A DNA stretch of 22,689 bases from a virus (IMGVR_UViG_3300030106_000192:1-22689); one strand, 5' to 3'; shown: positions 7,098-13,289, numbered from the stretch's first letter. Notes: a model not told the origin generated them from the sequence alone. Made by a program: numbers and translations.

Positions 7098-7282
7098 CGA
7101 AAATACTACCAAAGACAACAAAAGAACATATTATAAATATTTATAATAAGATTGAGTTGCTGGAATCAAATCATATTTCCCATCTTCAAAAAGAGGTGCG
7201 AAAACTTAATTATGTTCTTTGGACAATAGGTTTTATGGTTGCAACTCAGTTTATTGCGTTTGTTTTACGAATGATAGGCTAA
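7094..7282 (+). CDS. XhlA-like small membrane protein, holin/lysis accessory
   Basis: A 62-residue protein made of a helical, coiled-coil-like N-terminal part (about 1-38, HIINIYNKIELLESNHISHL) and one C-terminal membrane segment (about 40-60, NYVLWTIGFMVATQFIAFVL). This is the layout of XhlA-type haemolysin/holin accessory proteins. It overlaps the stop of the previous gene by ATGA and overlaps the lysozyme start by TAATG, which fits a holin-endolysin pair. The 3-TM holin downstream means that this one may be a holin partner or antiholin. Confidence 0.58.
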   Translation: MTKILPKTTKEHIINIYNKIELLESNHISHLQKEVRKLNYVLWTIGFMVATQFIAFVLRMIG

Positions 7283-7737
7283 TGTACGAATCAGTAAAAA
7301 AGAAAATCAAAGCATCAGAGGGTTTCTCGAATAGAGGGTATTTCCTTAAATACAAAGGTGCTGATGGCCAAGATATCCAAGAGGATTTTATGACTATTGG
7401 TTATGGCCACAAATGCGTAGATGGAGACCCATATCAACCGAATGTAGATTATTCGACAGAGGTATTAGAACAACAGTTTGAAAAAGACTTTACTGTGTAT
7501 TTACACGCCGCTAATAGATACATAGGCGATTGCGAAGTACCAGAACACATAAAAGAAATAATTATTGAGACAGCTTATAATATTGGAGAACCAAGATTAT
7601 TTATGTTTAAAAACATGAGAGCAAAGATGCAAGAGGGCGACTGGGTAGGTATGGCGGCAGAGTTAAGAGACTCCAAACTATACAGAACTTTAACATCAAG
7701 ATATGAGCCACTTGCAAAAATGATTGAGGAGACTTAA
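7282..7737 (+). CDS. Endolysin, T4-type lysozyme (GH24)
   Basis: The start is set at ATG 7282, in a TAATG overlap with the membrane-protein gene, giving 151 residues; the upstream in-frame extension is the shadow of the preceding gene. The GH24 features are in order: catalytic Glu in ASEGF (E13), an Asp in the Tyr/Gly-rich stretch before FMTIGYGH (D28 or D35), Thr38 in TIGYGH, and the C-terminal family region AYNIGEPRLFMF through the final helix with SRYEPLAKM. It cleaves the MurNAc-GlcNAc bond of host peptidoglycan. It has no signal peptide, so it needs a holin for release, and holin candidates lie on both sides. Confidence 0.88.
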   Translation: MYESVKKKIKASEGFSNRGYFLKYKGADGQDIQEDFMTIGYGHKCVDGDPYQPNVDYSTEVLEQQFEKDFTVYLHAANRYIGDCEVPEHIKEIIIETAYNIGEPRLFMFKNMRAKMQEGDWVGMAAELRDSKLYRTLTSRYEPLAKMIEET

Positions 7738-7740
7738 AAA

Positions 7741-8172
7741 ATGGTTTTAGGAAAATTATTAAGTGGTGGAACTATAAAGGCTGTCGCTGGAGTTATTGAT
7801 GACTTACACACCAGTGACGAGGAAAAACTACAACTAAAAAACAGATTTGCTGAGATAGAGGCAAAACTAAAAGAAAAACAAATGTCTATCAACTTGGCCG
7901 ATGCAAAGAGTCAAGCTGGTGGTATTAGTGGTTTTCTTCAAAGAGCATGGCGGCCTTTAATTGGTATGTCATGTGCGTTAGCAATATTCTGGGAATATGT
8001 ATTATCAAAATTTATTTTATTTATTTGCGGCTTATTCCAGTATGAGGTTCAAAATATACCTCAGATGGACATGGGAACACTTATGCCCCTAGTAATGGCA
8101 CTCTTGGGTATGTCGGGTATAAGATCGTTTGAGAAACTCAAGAAAATCAACACCGATAAGGGAAAGGAGTAA
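7741..8172 (+). CDS. Holin, GTA-type 3-TM family
   Basis: A 143-residue protein starting three bases after the lysozyme stop, with GAGGAG upstream inside the lysozyme end. The N-terminal third is helical and charged (about 25-55). A conserved-looking RAWRPLIGM segment follows (about 68-76). Hydrophobic segments run at about 72-90, 92-100 and 113-125 (TLMPLVMALLGMSGIRSFEKL). This matches the 3-TM holin family described for gene transfer agents of alphaproteobacteria. It would form the membrane lesion that lets the GH24 lysozyme reach the cell wall. Confidence 0.8.
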   Translation: MVLGKLLSGGTIKAVAGVIDDLHTSDEEKLQLKNRFAEIEAKLKEKQMSINLADAKSQAGGISGFLQRAWRPLIGMSCALAIFWEYVLSKFILFICGLFQYEVQNIPQMDMGTLMPLVMALLGMSGIRSFEKLKKINTDKGKE

Positions 8173-8175
8173 TTT

Positions 8176-8304
8176 ATGGTCAAAAAAAAAATTGAACAAC
8201 AAGTTACTAAATGGTGGCACGCATTCACAGAATTAAAATCTTGGGTGCAAATCATAATAGCTGTTGCAGTGGTTGTAGCGGCTCACAACTATATTCTTCA
8301 TTAG
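8176..8304 (+). CDS. Single-TM small protein (42 aa)
   Basis: The ATG at 8176 lies behind a strong SD (AAAGGAG, 8163-8169) and the frame ends with TAG 8302-8304. It begins MVKKKIEQQVTKWWHAFTEL and then has a hydrophobic helix (about 25-37, VQIIIAVAVVVAA). One membrane segment with a positively charged cytoplasmic N-terminus is expected. Following directly on the holin, it may be a lysis regulator, but no family is recognised. Confidence 0.55.
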   Translation: MVKKKIEQQVTKWWHAFTELKSWVQIIIAVAVVVAAHNYILH

Positions 8305-8307
8305 ATC

Positions 8308-8415
8308 ATGGCTAAGAAGAAAAAGAAAATGGTTGGTGGTTTGACCACGAAACAGAAAAAGTTGCCTAAAGCGTTACAGATGGCAATTTTGAAAAAACAA
8401 AAAAAGGGGAAATAA
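8308..8415 (+). CDS. Tiny Lys-rich protein (35 aa)
   Basis: ATG 8308 to TAA 8413-8415. The peptide starts MAKKKKKMVGGLTTKQKKL and ends ILKKQKKGK, with about 40% Lys. The motif GGLT.KQKKLPKALQ.AI is one I recall from small proteins of other marine phages, which favours a real gene over chance. It starts three bases after the previous stop. Nucleic-acid or capsid-interior binding is possible from charge. The function is unknown. Confidence 0.5.
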   Translation: MAKKKKKMVGGLTTKQKKLPKALQMAILKKQKKGK

Positions 8416-8416
8416 A

Positions 8417-8518
8417 ATGCCTTATCATACTGGCAAAGGCTCTCATTCAAAAGGCATGAAAAAATCTAAAAAATCAAAAATGCCTAAGATGAGCAAGCGT
8501 AAGAAGAAAAAAAGATAA
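8417..8518 (+). CDS. Tiny Lys/Ser-rich protein (33 aa)
   Basis: ATG 8417, preceded by the SD-like AGGGGAAATAAA, to TAA 8516-8518, which overlaps the next start by TAATG. It starts MPYHTGKGSHSKGMKKSKK and ends SKRKKKKR. It is extremely basic, with His, Gly and Ser and no hydrophobic core, so it is probably disordered without a partner. The overlap with the next gene supports translation. It is part of a run of four such small basic genes. Confidence 0.48.
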   Translation: MPYHTGKGSHSKGMKKSKKSKMPKMSKRKKKKR

Positions 8519-8700
8519 TGGTTAAGGTTGCATCTATAAAAAACATAGTAAAAGATTTAAAGCCAAGACAGCGACAAACAATGAACCGCCACGCTAGGCA
8601 TCATTCATTGAAACACATGAGGTCAATGGCTAACGCTATGAAAAAGGGTGCAACCTTTTCACAGGCTCATAATCGTGCCATGAGATCAGTTGGCAAATGA
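8518..8700 (+). CDS. Small basic helical protein (60 aa)
   Basis: A 60-residue protein overlapping its neighbours by TAATG and ATGA. It contains KPRQRQTMNRHARHHSLKHM and MANAMKKGATFSQAHNRAMRSVGK, so it is rich in Arg, Lys, His and Met and likely folds as two or three short helices. I recall the HA.HHS.KHM..MA..M..G..F.QAH..AM pattern as a recurring marine phage protein with no assigned function. DNA binding or packaging is plausible but only an inference. Confidence 0.6.
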   Translation: MVKVASIKNIVKDLKPRQRQTMNRHARHHSLKHMRSMANAMKKGATFSQAHNRAMRSVGK

Positions 8701-8846
8701 GTGGATTTACAACAACCTCTACAATTTCAGAGTTAATTAACAAAAGGCCCATAAATCGCAAAAGACGGGTTAAGATTACTCTTAAAGCACCCCAGAATCG
8801 CAATTTAAGGGCCACACAGCGACTTTTAAGGTCTAAGGCTACCTAG
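8697..8846 (+). CDS. Small basic protein at the convergent junction (49 aa)
   Basis: ATG 8697 overlaps the previous stop by ATGA; the frame ends with TAG 8844-8846. It begins MSGFTTTSTISELINKRPIN and continues with an Arg/Lys-rich body (RKRRVKITLKAPQNRN, LRATQRLLRSKAT). It is the last gene of the rightward late operon and overlaps the end of the oppositely transcribed nuclease gene by four bases. The function is not recognised. Confidence 0.5.
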   Translation: MSGFTTTSTISELINKRPINRKRRVKITLKAPQNRNLRATQRLLRSKAT

Positions 8847-8851
8847 TAGCC
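8837..8851. terminator. Hairpin at the convergent operon junction
   Basis: A perfect inverted repeat, GGCTAC-CTA-GTAGCC (6-bp stem, 3-base loop), spans the last codons of both converging genes, and the loop holds parts of both stop codons. A weaker outer pairing is possible between 8824-8831 (TTTTAAGG) and 8869-8877 (CCTTTAAAA). No clear U-tract follows on either strand, so this is terminator-like only and may instead slow or insulate converging transcripts. Confidence 0.35.
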
Positions 8852-9628
8852 CCAAACCTCTTGTCTTGCCTTTAAAACGGCCTCCTCTTTCCAAATCCAG
8901 TCATCTGGGTTCGGTATCAGCGTATTTTTAACATCATCTAAGGTATCAACAGATTTTAAGTAGTTGGCCATAGCTGAAATGATATGTTCACAAATTTTCA
9001 TAGGCTTATCATAATCAGTTAGGCTCATACTCTCAAACTTAGCACCACTTTTATTTGCTATCAGATACCAAAGCCTCTGATTTGCGTTAGTGCCTCTTTG
9101 ATAAATAGATTGTTGCATAGCATGAGACATAGATAAGCCGCTAGGTTTACGCTTGGTTGTTTTAAGGTCGATAAAGAAATCCTCTTTGGTTTGTTTATCT
9201 TCAAAATGAAAGTCGGTATATCCGATCAGCGGTACACCATGAATATTTAATTCTACTTTCTTTTGATATCCTAAAAGATTCCATTTAAAACCAAACTCTT
9301 TGAATGCTCGAACACCCTCGCCAAACAAAGGAATTAAATTATCTCGTTCCTCGTCAGTCTTTAGGTCATTGAACAAAGCACAGTTAGCGTTAAACTCATC
9401 ATACATCTTATCGACTGCCTCCTCATAGTCTATTCCATTGAGCCACATATTAAGACCAGACTCTACAGCTTTACCTCGTTCTGCCGCCGCCGATGATGCA
9501 AATTGATATCCGAAGATACGCCTCAATGCCCATCGTTCTCTGTTAAATGCAAACTCGTTGATATGACTAAACGATAAGGGCAATAAAGTTTTATCGCCCT
9601 CATCAAATTTTTTGAAATGCTCTATCAT
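8843..9628 (-). CDS. PD-(D/E)XK exonuclease (Cas4/RecB/lambda-exo-like)
   Basis: A 261-residue protein with the RecB/Cas4-type nuclease motifs in order: AERGKAVE (R51, G52, E56; the RGxxxH/E helix), GYTDF (Asp139), IDLKTT (Asp154 and Lys156, the DxK metal/catalytic pair) and QQSIY (Q172...Y176). There is no Fe-S Cys cluster as in Cas4. Such enzymes degrade DNA ends, usually for phage recombination or replication or host DNA breakdown. It is the last gene of the leftward operon; an OB-fold/SSB-like protein lies upstream in that operon. Its start overlaps the stop of the preceding gene by ATGA. Confidence 0.82.
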   Translation of the reverse strand: MIEHFKKFDEGDKTLLPLSFSHINEFAFNRERWALRRIFGYQFASSAAAERGKAVESGLNMWLNGIDYEEAVDKMYDEFNANCALFNDLKTDEERDNLIPLFGEGVRAFKEFGFKWNLLGYQKKVELNIHGVPLIGYTDFHFEDKQTKEDFFIDLKTTKRKPSGLSMSHAMQQSIYQRGTNANQRLWYLIANKSGAKFESMSLTDYDKPMKICEHIISAMANYLKSVDTLDDVKNTLIPNPDDWIWKEEAVLKARQEVWGY

Positions 9629-9885
9629 AGTAAATCCTTATATTTCTCAGTATGCTCGATATTGTTATCAAGTTCCACTATAAGATTTTTACATTGTTGA
9701 TAGATATTGCTCTCTTTGCCAAACCTTTTGATATAAAGTTCAAGACCAGTTTTTGTTAGTTCCATGATCTTAACATCTTCATTATGTTTATCAAAAGCCC
9801 GCATTTTATCCATATCAAGACCATCTTCCATTTCTGCGATTTGTTGATCTGATATGTTAAAATATTCTTTATCAGGTTTACTCAT
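9625..9885 (-). CDS. Hypothetical helical protein (86 aa)
   Basis: An acidic, helical 86-residue protein (MSKPDKEYFNISDQQIAEM, then GLELYIKRFGKESNIYQQC and ELDNNIEHTEKYKDLL). It has no membrane segment, signal peptide or recognisable motif. It lies between a small HTH gene and the exonuclease gene, overlapping the latter by four bases, so it is probably co-translated. A role in the recombination or regulation set is only positional. Confidence 0.6.
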   Translation of the reverse strand: MSKPDKEYFNISDQQIAEMEDGLDMDKMRAFDKHNEDVKIMELTKTGLELYIKRFGKESNIYQQCKNLIVELDNNIEHTEKYKDLL

Positions 9886-9887
9886 GG

Positions 9888-10091
9888 CTATTGCAACAAA
9901 CTATATTCTGCAAATGTTTTACCTTTACGGGTAACATTCTTAGTTATGATTGCGTTCCCCTGTTCTCTTAAATTAAATATTCTTGCACTTAATCTAAAAC
10001 AACCAAACTTTTTTAACGCTGTAAGTGGGGTTATTGTTTTACCTGATTTTAGATAATCAAGTATTTGTTGGTTTTGTGTTAGTTCTGGCAT
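9888..10091 (-). CDS. Small helix-turn-helix protein (HTH_39-like)
   Basis: A 67-residue protein with SD AAGGAG upstream (on the minus strand, at about 10097-10102). The pattern QNQQILDYLKSGKTITPLTA, a conserved LKKFGCFRLSARIFNLREQG and a final beta pair ending YSLLQ match the small winged-helix family found in phages (HTH_39-type, with ...AL..FG..RL.ARI..LR..G). It could bind DNA and control early genes or act in replication. It is not a classic CI/Cro-type repressor. Confidence 0.68.
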   Translation of the reverse strand: MPELTQNQQILDYLKSGKTITPLTALKKFGCFRLSARIFNLREQGNAIITKNVTRKGKTFAEYSLLQ

Positions 10092-10103
10092 AATGACTCC
10101 TTT

Positions 10104-10463
10104 CTATAAGTTATTTTTTGCCAATTCCCTTTCGTTTACGACCTTAGTTCTGAGGTCATCACGAAAAGCCTTAAAGGTCTCGTATCTAATTTTAGAACGA
10201 TTCCTTGCTTTAAGAGTTCCGCTGTATCTGTCGAAGAACTGCTTAAACTTGTTATCAGAATAAATGAGTCCATTTAATTCTGTTGTATTCTTATAACTGC
10301 TGTTACGAGTATGTTCCAGTGTTAATTCTGCTATAATCATTTTCTCTTCTTTTTTCATTAATTCAACTGCTGTATCATTATCTGAAAACTCTAAGCCTAA
10401 TTCTTCTTGCTTAGATGAAAGAATATTTGGGTTAAAATCTAAAGAATAAATATCAGATGCCAT
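10104..10463 (-). CDS. Hypothetical charged protein (119 aa)
   Basis: The start is set at ATG 10461-10463, because the SD AAGGAG (10474-10479 on the minus strand) sits 10 bases before it; an in-frame TTG at 10472 is only one base from that SD. The start is inside the end of the HNH gene. The protein begins MASDIYSLDFNPN and is rich in Lys, Glu, Asn and Arg, with helical segments (NDTAVELMKKEEKMIIAEL, FKAFRDDLRTKVV). No motif is recognised. It belongs to the same leftward operon as the nuclease genes. Confidence 0.6.
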   Translation of the reverse strand: MASDIYSLDFNPNILSSKQEELGLEFSDNDTAVELMKKEEKMIIAELTLEHTRNSSYKNTTELNGLIYSDNKFKQFFDRYSGTLKARNRSKIRYETFKAFRDDLRTKVVNERELAKNNL

Positions 10464-10755
10464 TTTGTTCAAACTCCTTTTCGTCTATTTTTTGTTGTAA
10501 TTCTTTTTTAAATTCTTCATTAACTTGTCGATTGCTATGTGCCAGAGTATGACATGGGCGGCAAACGGGAAATAAATTGTTTGGCACATTGTAAGTGTTT
10601 TTTTTACTGCCTCCAAAACCTTTAGATTTAAGATGATGTATTTCAACTGCTGGCCTTTGGTAGCAACCCCAACACTGGGGGATATCAACGATAGATAACC
10701 CCCAATAGTCAAAAAATATCTTTCTGTAATTTTTAGATATTCTTGAGGTTGTCAT
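10453..10755 (-). CDS. HNH endonuclease
   Basis: A 100-residue protein with a compact HNH signature: a Zn-binding pair CWGC (C28, C31), EIHHLKSKGFGG (H40, H41), VPNNLFPVC (N59/N60, C65) and C..CH (C68, H69), followed by HSN. It is predicted to nick or cut DNA in a metal-dependent way. It is not next to the terminase genes (about 5 kb away), so it is less likely to be the packaging-partner HNH and more likely a recombination nuclease or a free-standing homing-type enzyme. It overlaps both neighbours. Confidence 0.8.
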   Translation of the reverse strand: MTTSRISKNYRKIFFDYWGLSIVDIPQCWGCYQRPAVEIHHLKSKGFGGSKKNTYNVPNNLFPVCRPCHTLAHSNRQVNEEFKKELQQKIDEKEFEQNGI

Positions 10756-11215
10756 TAAATGCTCTCACTGCATTTTTAGTCAAGTCGCTTATATCTTCTA
10801 CACTGAAATGACCGCTACCCATAGATCGACCAACAACACCAGTAACAAAAATATCCATTCTCTGAGTATTGTTTTTGTTTATACCATTAGATATAGGCAT
10901 CGTTGTTGCTTGTTTAGCACTAGATAGTGATGGATATGTTTGACCATGCGTAGCCCCATAAGAACTGCTACTAGGCAAATCATCATCGAGTGTATGATTA
11001 TCAGCAATAGCAACATCTTTGACATTAGTATATGGATTGCCGCCTTTTGATGTTTTCACATTTATAACAGTGAAATCAATCGCCTCTCCTGATTGGGGTA
11101 AAGGGTTTATAACTTTTCCCCGTGCATATAACCTAGTGCCATCGACTAAATCTATTGCATAGTTTGGTTTACCATCTTCGCTATTGTCAAAGACTTTATC
11201 AACTATATTAGACAT
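10733..11215 (-). CDS. Putative OB-fold / ssDNA-binding-like protein
   Basis: A 160-residue protein. The N-terminal 70 residues look like a five-strand beta barrel (YAIDLVDGTRLYARGKVINP, then AIDFTVINVKTSKGGNPYTNV). The middle (about 75-115) is Ser/Thr/Gln/Asn-rich and probably disordered. The C-terminus (about 118-160) has IFVTGVVGRSMGSGHF and a helical ending, seen in phage proteins found in recombination or replication operons. There is no acidic DDDIPF-type tail as in host SSB. An SSB-like role beside the exonuclease fits but is inferred. Its leader is of the AAT-repeat type. Confidence 0.5.
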   Translation of the reverse strand: MSNIVDKVFDNSEDGKPNYAIDLVDGTRLYARGKVINPLPQSGEAIDFTVINVKTSKGGNPYTNVKDVAIADNHTLDDDLPSSSSYGATHGQTYPSLSSAKQATTMPISNGINKNNTQRMDIFVTGVVGRSMGSGHFSVEDISDLTKNAVRAFNDNLKNI

Positions 11216-11245
11216 TGTAGTTTTCCTTTCTATTATTATTATTTG
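11216..11245 (-). promoter_or_regulatory. AAT-repeat leader with SD of the SSB-like gene
   Basis: Read on the minus strand, the bases before ATG 11215 are an AATAATAAT tract, then GAAAGGAAA and ACTACA before ATG. The same arrangement precedes two more genes of this operon (starts at 13108 and 13289). The SD-like core is AAGGA. The A/T tract probably keeps the ribosome site unstructured. Confidence 0.5.
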
Positions 11246-11700
11246 TTAATGACATTATAACCTCTTCCCTCTAAACAAACATTAATTAAATCTTGTCTAG
11301 TTTTAAGTTTGGGAGAAAGCCATAACACCCTCCAACGCAGACCATTATATACCGCTTTTGATTTATCAACCAAAGCATTGGTATTATCTTCAACAATACT
11401 TTTGCAAGTATAATAGTCATCGTGATATCGTTCCGCCGTCCCCTCAATATTGGCGGAACTTTTGCCCCTACTATCTACTATTGGCGTGGTGCTACACCCA
11501 GCAAGGAACACAGCACCATATATAAGTAAAAGCAAAACCATTGATACCCTAAAAATAGACTTATAGTTAGTTTTCTTTTTAGGTAAAACTCTTGTTACCC
11601 GATAGAGTGGAGTCTTATCTTTATCCATCGAGTAACCGATTACCTCCCTATGTTCTATGCCATAGGGAAATAAAGTTTTTGATTTTTTAGCTTTTTTCAT
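11239..11700 (-). CDS. Lipoprotein with long N-terminal extension
   Basis: A 153-residue protein with a hydrophobic segment (about 52-66, VSMVLLLLIYGAVF) ending in a canonical lipobox LAGC (Cys69), then STTPIVDSRGKS and a domain with YYTCKSI...C and a GRGYNVINK ending. That last domain is of a type recalled from small marine bacterial and phage lipoproteins. Unusually, about 50 mostly basic residues precede the membrane segment. The start at 11700 has a usable SD (AAAGAG) and lies inside the end of the GHKL gene. A shorter form from a later Met is possible. It may be an outer-envelope protein, for example in superinfection exclusion. Confidence 0.65.
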   Translation of the reverse strand: MKKAKKSKTLFPYGIEHREVIGYSMDKDKTPLYRVTRVLPKKKTNYKSIFRVSMVLLLLIYGAVFLAGCSTTPIVDSRGKSSANIEGTAERYHDDYYTCKSIVEDNTNALVDKSKAVYNGLRWRVLWLSPKLKTRQDLINVCLEGRGYNVINK

Positions 11701-13108
11701 TGGACTCTTTCATAATTAATTTAGCACCAATTTCACAAAGACCATCGTAATATCTTTCGCTTAGATGATCGCCTGAATACCAGTGTCCAAACTCATGGAT
11801 AATCAACTCTAATATCCTCTGTTTGTTATTAGTAAGATCAAACCATTTCTTACCCAACATCTTATAAGAGAACTGTAAGTTACCTCTACCATAAGTTGCT
11901 AAAGCACCATTACCATTATGAATACTTACAGAACAAGAAGAGTTAAATAAATATAAATGCAATTCTTTTGCATAATCTATTATCTCTTTCATTCCATCAG
12001 TATAGGTATCAATTTCTTTAGCACCGCCAGTCAAAGTAGGACTAGCATATTGGCCAACAGAACCAGATGGTCTAGCAAACTCAGTATGCTCTTCTCTAGT
12101 TCTTTTGATATTGTCCCAAACTTTAGAATTGAAACTACCACCAGTAATAACATTCACATCATCTGCAAATGCTTTTTTGTTAGCCTCATGGTCAGTTGGG
12201 TCAAAAACCACAGCGTCCTCTCCATATCTAGATTCAACAACATCTTTAACTGCATCAACATCAGCATCTTCAAGAGCCTCAGTTACCCAAGCAGATTTAG
12301 ATTGTTCCTCAGTCAAATCAGATGATGTATGATTGAGAACATAAGTCTTTAGCTTTTTTAGATAGCTAGGACTTACATTGTCTCTATCTTTATTGAGAGG
12401 TATCTTTTGATCGACATTTATTGAAAAGCCAATATCAGTCTCAACAACAGGAATACCCATTTCATAAATAAAATGTTCATCTGTTTTGAACAACTCGATA
12501 TTAGTATTTCTTGATGATCTAACTAAATTACCCTCATCATCAGAAACAACAGTAGGCAAGTTCTCAGTAAAAGATTTGTATGTTTCTGGTCGAGAAACTA
12601 AATCTCCATTTACTAAGTATTCAACACCCATAGGTGGAATAATCATTTTTGCCTTATCTGTAAGGTCAGCTATTTCTTCATAAGTTAATTTTAACTCGCC
12701 AGAAAAAATAGTTCCTAGTTCAGTTTTTACTTTTGTTTTATTTCTTGAACCATCTTTTGCAAAGATAACTGAACCAGTAGTAGATTTTATGTTTGCAAGA
12801 TCAAACATCGCAAGAGCAAATTTTTCTCCAACATTAAATCTGCCTCTTTTTTCTACGATACCTTTTTTGTAGCTTGGTGCAAACATAGTATAAGAATCTT
12901 TTAAATCCTTAAAACCATCTTTGCTATTATCCATGCAATCAATATAACTTTTGTAAGATGTTGTTTTACCAATATCTAATTTGCATAAAGTTATATCTTC
13001 ATCAAAAGAATTACTTACCAATTCCTTAATGATAAAGAATTTATCTTTCTCACTTTGGACTTGTTGCAATCCTTTTTTATCTATCTCAAACCAATTATTT
13101 TTTTGCAT
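11687..13108 (-). CDS. GHKL-type ATPase fused to a C-terminal zincin-like HExxH domain
   Basis: A 473-residue protein with two recognisable parts. Residues about 20-280 look like a GHKL (Hsp90/MutL/gyrase-B type) ATPase with transducer: N-box KELVSNSFDE (E29, N33, D36), a DNSKDGF box (D60, G65), a GRFNVGEK box (G89, G94), and the transducer-like PLNKDRDNVS. Residues about 285-400 are a charged linker. Near the end, HEFGHWYSGDH (H438, E439, H442, H448) fits a zinc protease HExxHxxxxxH pattern, with flanking helices. The protein lacks a signal peptide and is probably cytoplasmic. ATP-driven opening or remodelling with protein cleavage is an inference. The leader is of the AAT-repeat type. Confidence 0.75.
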   Translation of the reverse strand: MQKNNWFEIDKKGLQQVQSEKDKFFIIKELVSNSFDEDITLCKLDIGKTTSYKSYIDCMDNSKDGFKDLKDSYTMFAPSYKKGIVEKRGRFNVGEKFALAMFDLANIKSTTGSVIFAKDGSRNKTKVKTELGTIFSGELKLTYEEIADLTDKAKMIIPPMGVEYLVNGDLVSRPETYKSFTENLPTVVSDDEGNLVRSSRNTNIELFKTDEHFIYEMGIPVVETDIGFSINVDQKIPLNKDRDNVSPSYLKKLKTYVLNHTSSDLTEEQSKSAWVTEALEDADVDAVKDVVESRYGEDAVVFDPTDHEANKKAFADDVNVITGGSFNSKVWDNIKRTREEHTEFARPSGSVGQYASPTLTGGAKEIDTYTDGMKEIIDYAKELHLYLFNSSCSVSIHNGNGALATYGRGNLQFSYKMLGKKWFDLTNNKQRILELIIHEFGHWYSGDHLSERYYDGLCEIGAKLIMKESNEKS

Positions 13109-13289
13109 TGTTTTCTCCTTTATTATTATTAGGTTTGTTGATTGAACTCTTCATAACTAACTTACCATTGTTATCATAAACAGCGGTAGAGTTATCAAGA
13201 TGCGTAATTTTAAAAAGATGTTCGACCTTATCATTTTCGATAACATCAAACTTTTGTATCTTCTTAAAAAGTCTATTTAGTTTTTGCAT
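13095..13289 (-). CDS. Small hypothetical protein, first gene of the leftward operon
   Basis: A 64-residue protein (MQKLNRLFKKIQKFDVIEND, then a beta-type middle HLFKITHLDNSTAVYDNNGK and a polar Asn/Lys-rich tail). It has no motif, membrane segment or signal peptide. It has a strong AAGGAG SD behind an AAT tract, and its end overlaps the start of the GHKL-zincin gene by 14 bases. As first gene after the divergent control region it is probably an early product; the coupling suggests a partner or regulator of the ATPase, but this is only positional. Confidence 0.6.
   Translation of the reverse strand: MQKLNRLFKKIQKFDVIENDKVEHLFKITHLDNSTAVYDNNGKLVMKSSINKPNNNKGENNAKK
13109..13131 (-). promoter_or_regulatory. 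AAT-repeat leader with SD of the GHKL-zincin gene
   Basis: On the minus strand the leader reads TAATAATAATA, AAGGAG (13115-13120), then AAAACA before ATG 13108. It lies inside the coding end of the upstream 64-residue gene, where it encodes part of the Asn/Lys-rich tail. It has the same layout as the leaders before 13289 and 11215. Confidence 0.5.

Noticed and set aside
7219-7281. Longer N-terminus for the lysozyme
   Set aside because: These codons are the other-frame reading of the XhlA-like gene. ATG 7282 is in a TAATG overlap, and GH24 homology begins right after it.
10464-10472. TTG as start of the 119-residue protein gene
   Set aside because: It lies one base from the SD AAGGAG, too close; the ATG at 10463 is ten bases away.
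10453-10755. HNH gene as the terminase-associated packaging nuclease
   Set aside because: It is on the opposite strand, about 5 kb from the terminase genes and inside the early operon, so the packaging role is not supported by position.
11957-12332. Plus-strand open frames opposite the GHKL-zincin gene
   Set aside because: They are low-complexity Ser/Thr-rich or hydrophobic readings of the opposite strand, without SD or family pattern, while the minus frame has clear motifs.
11690-13150. Similarity between the 3' ends of the GHKL-zincin gene and the 64-residue gene (LIMKESNEK versus LVMKSSINK)
   Set aside because: Only a short stretch agrees, in AT-rich DNA, with no further similarity on either side; a duplication cannot be supported.
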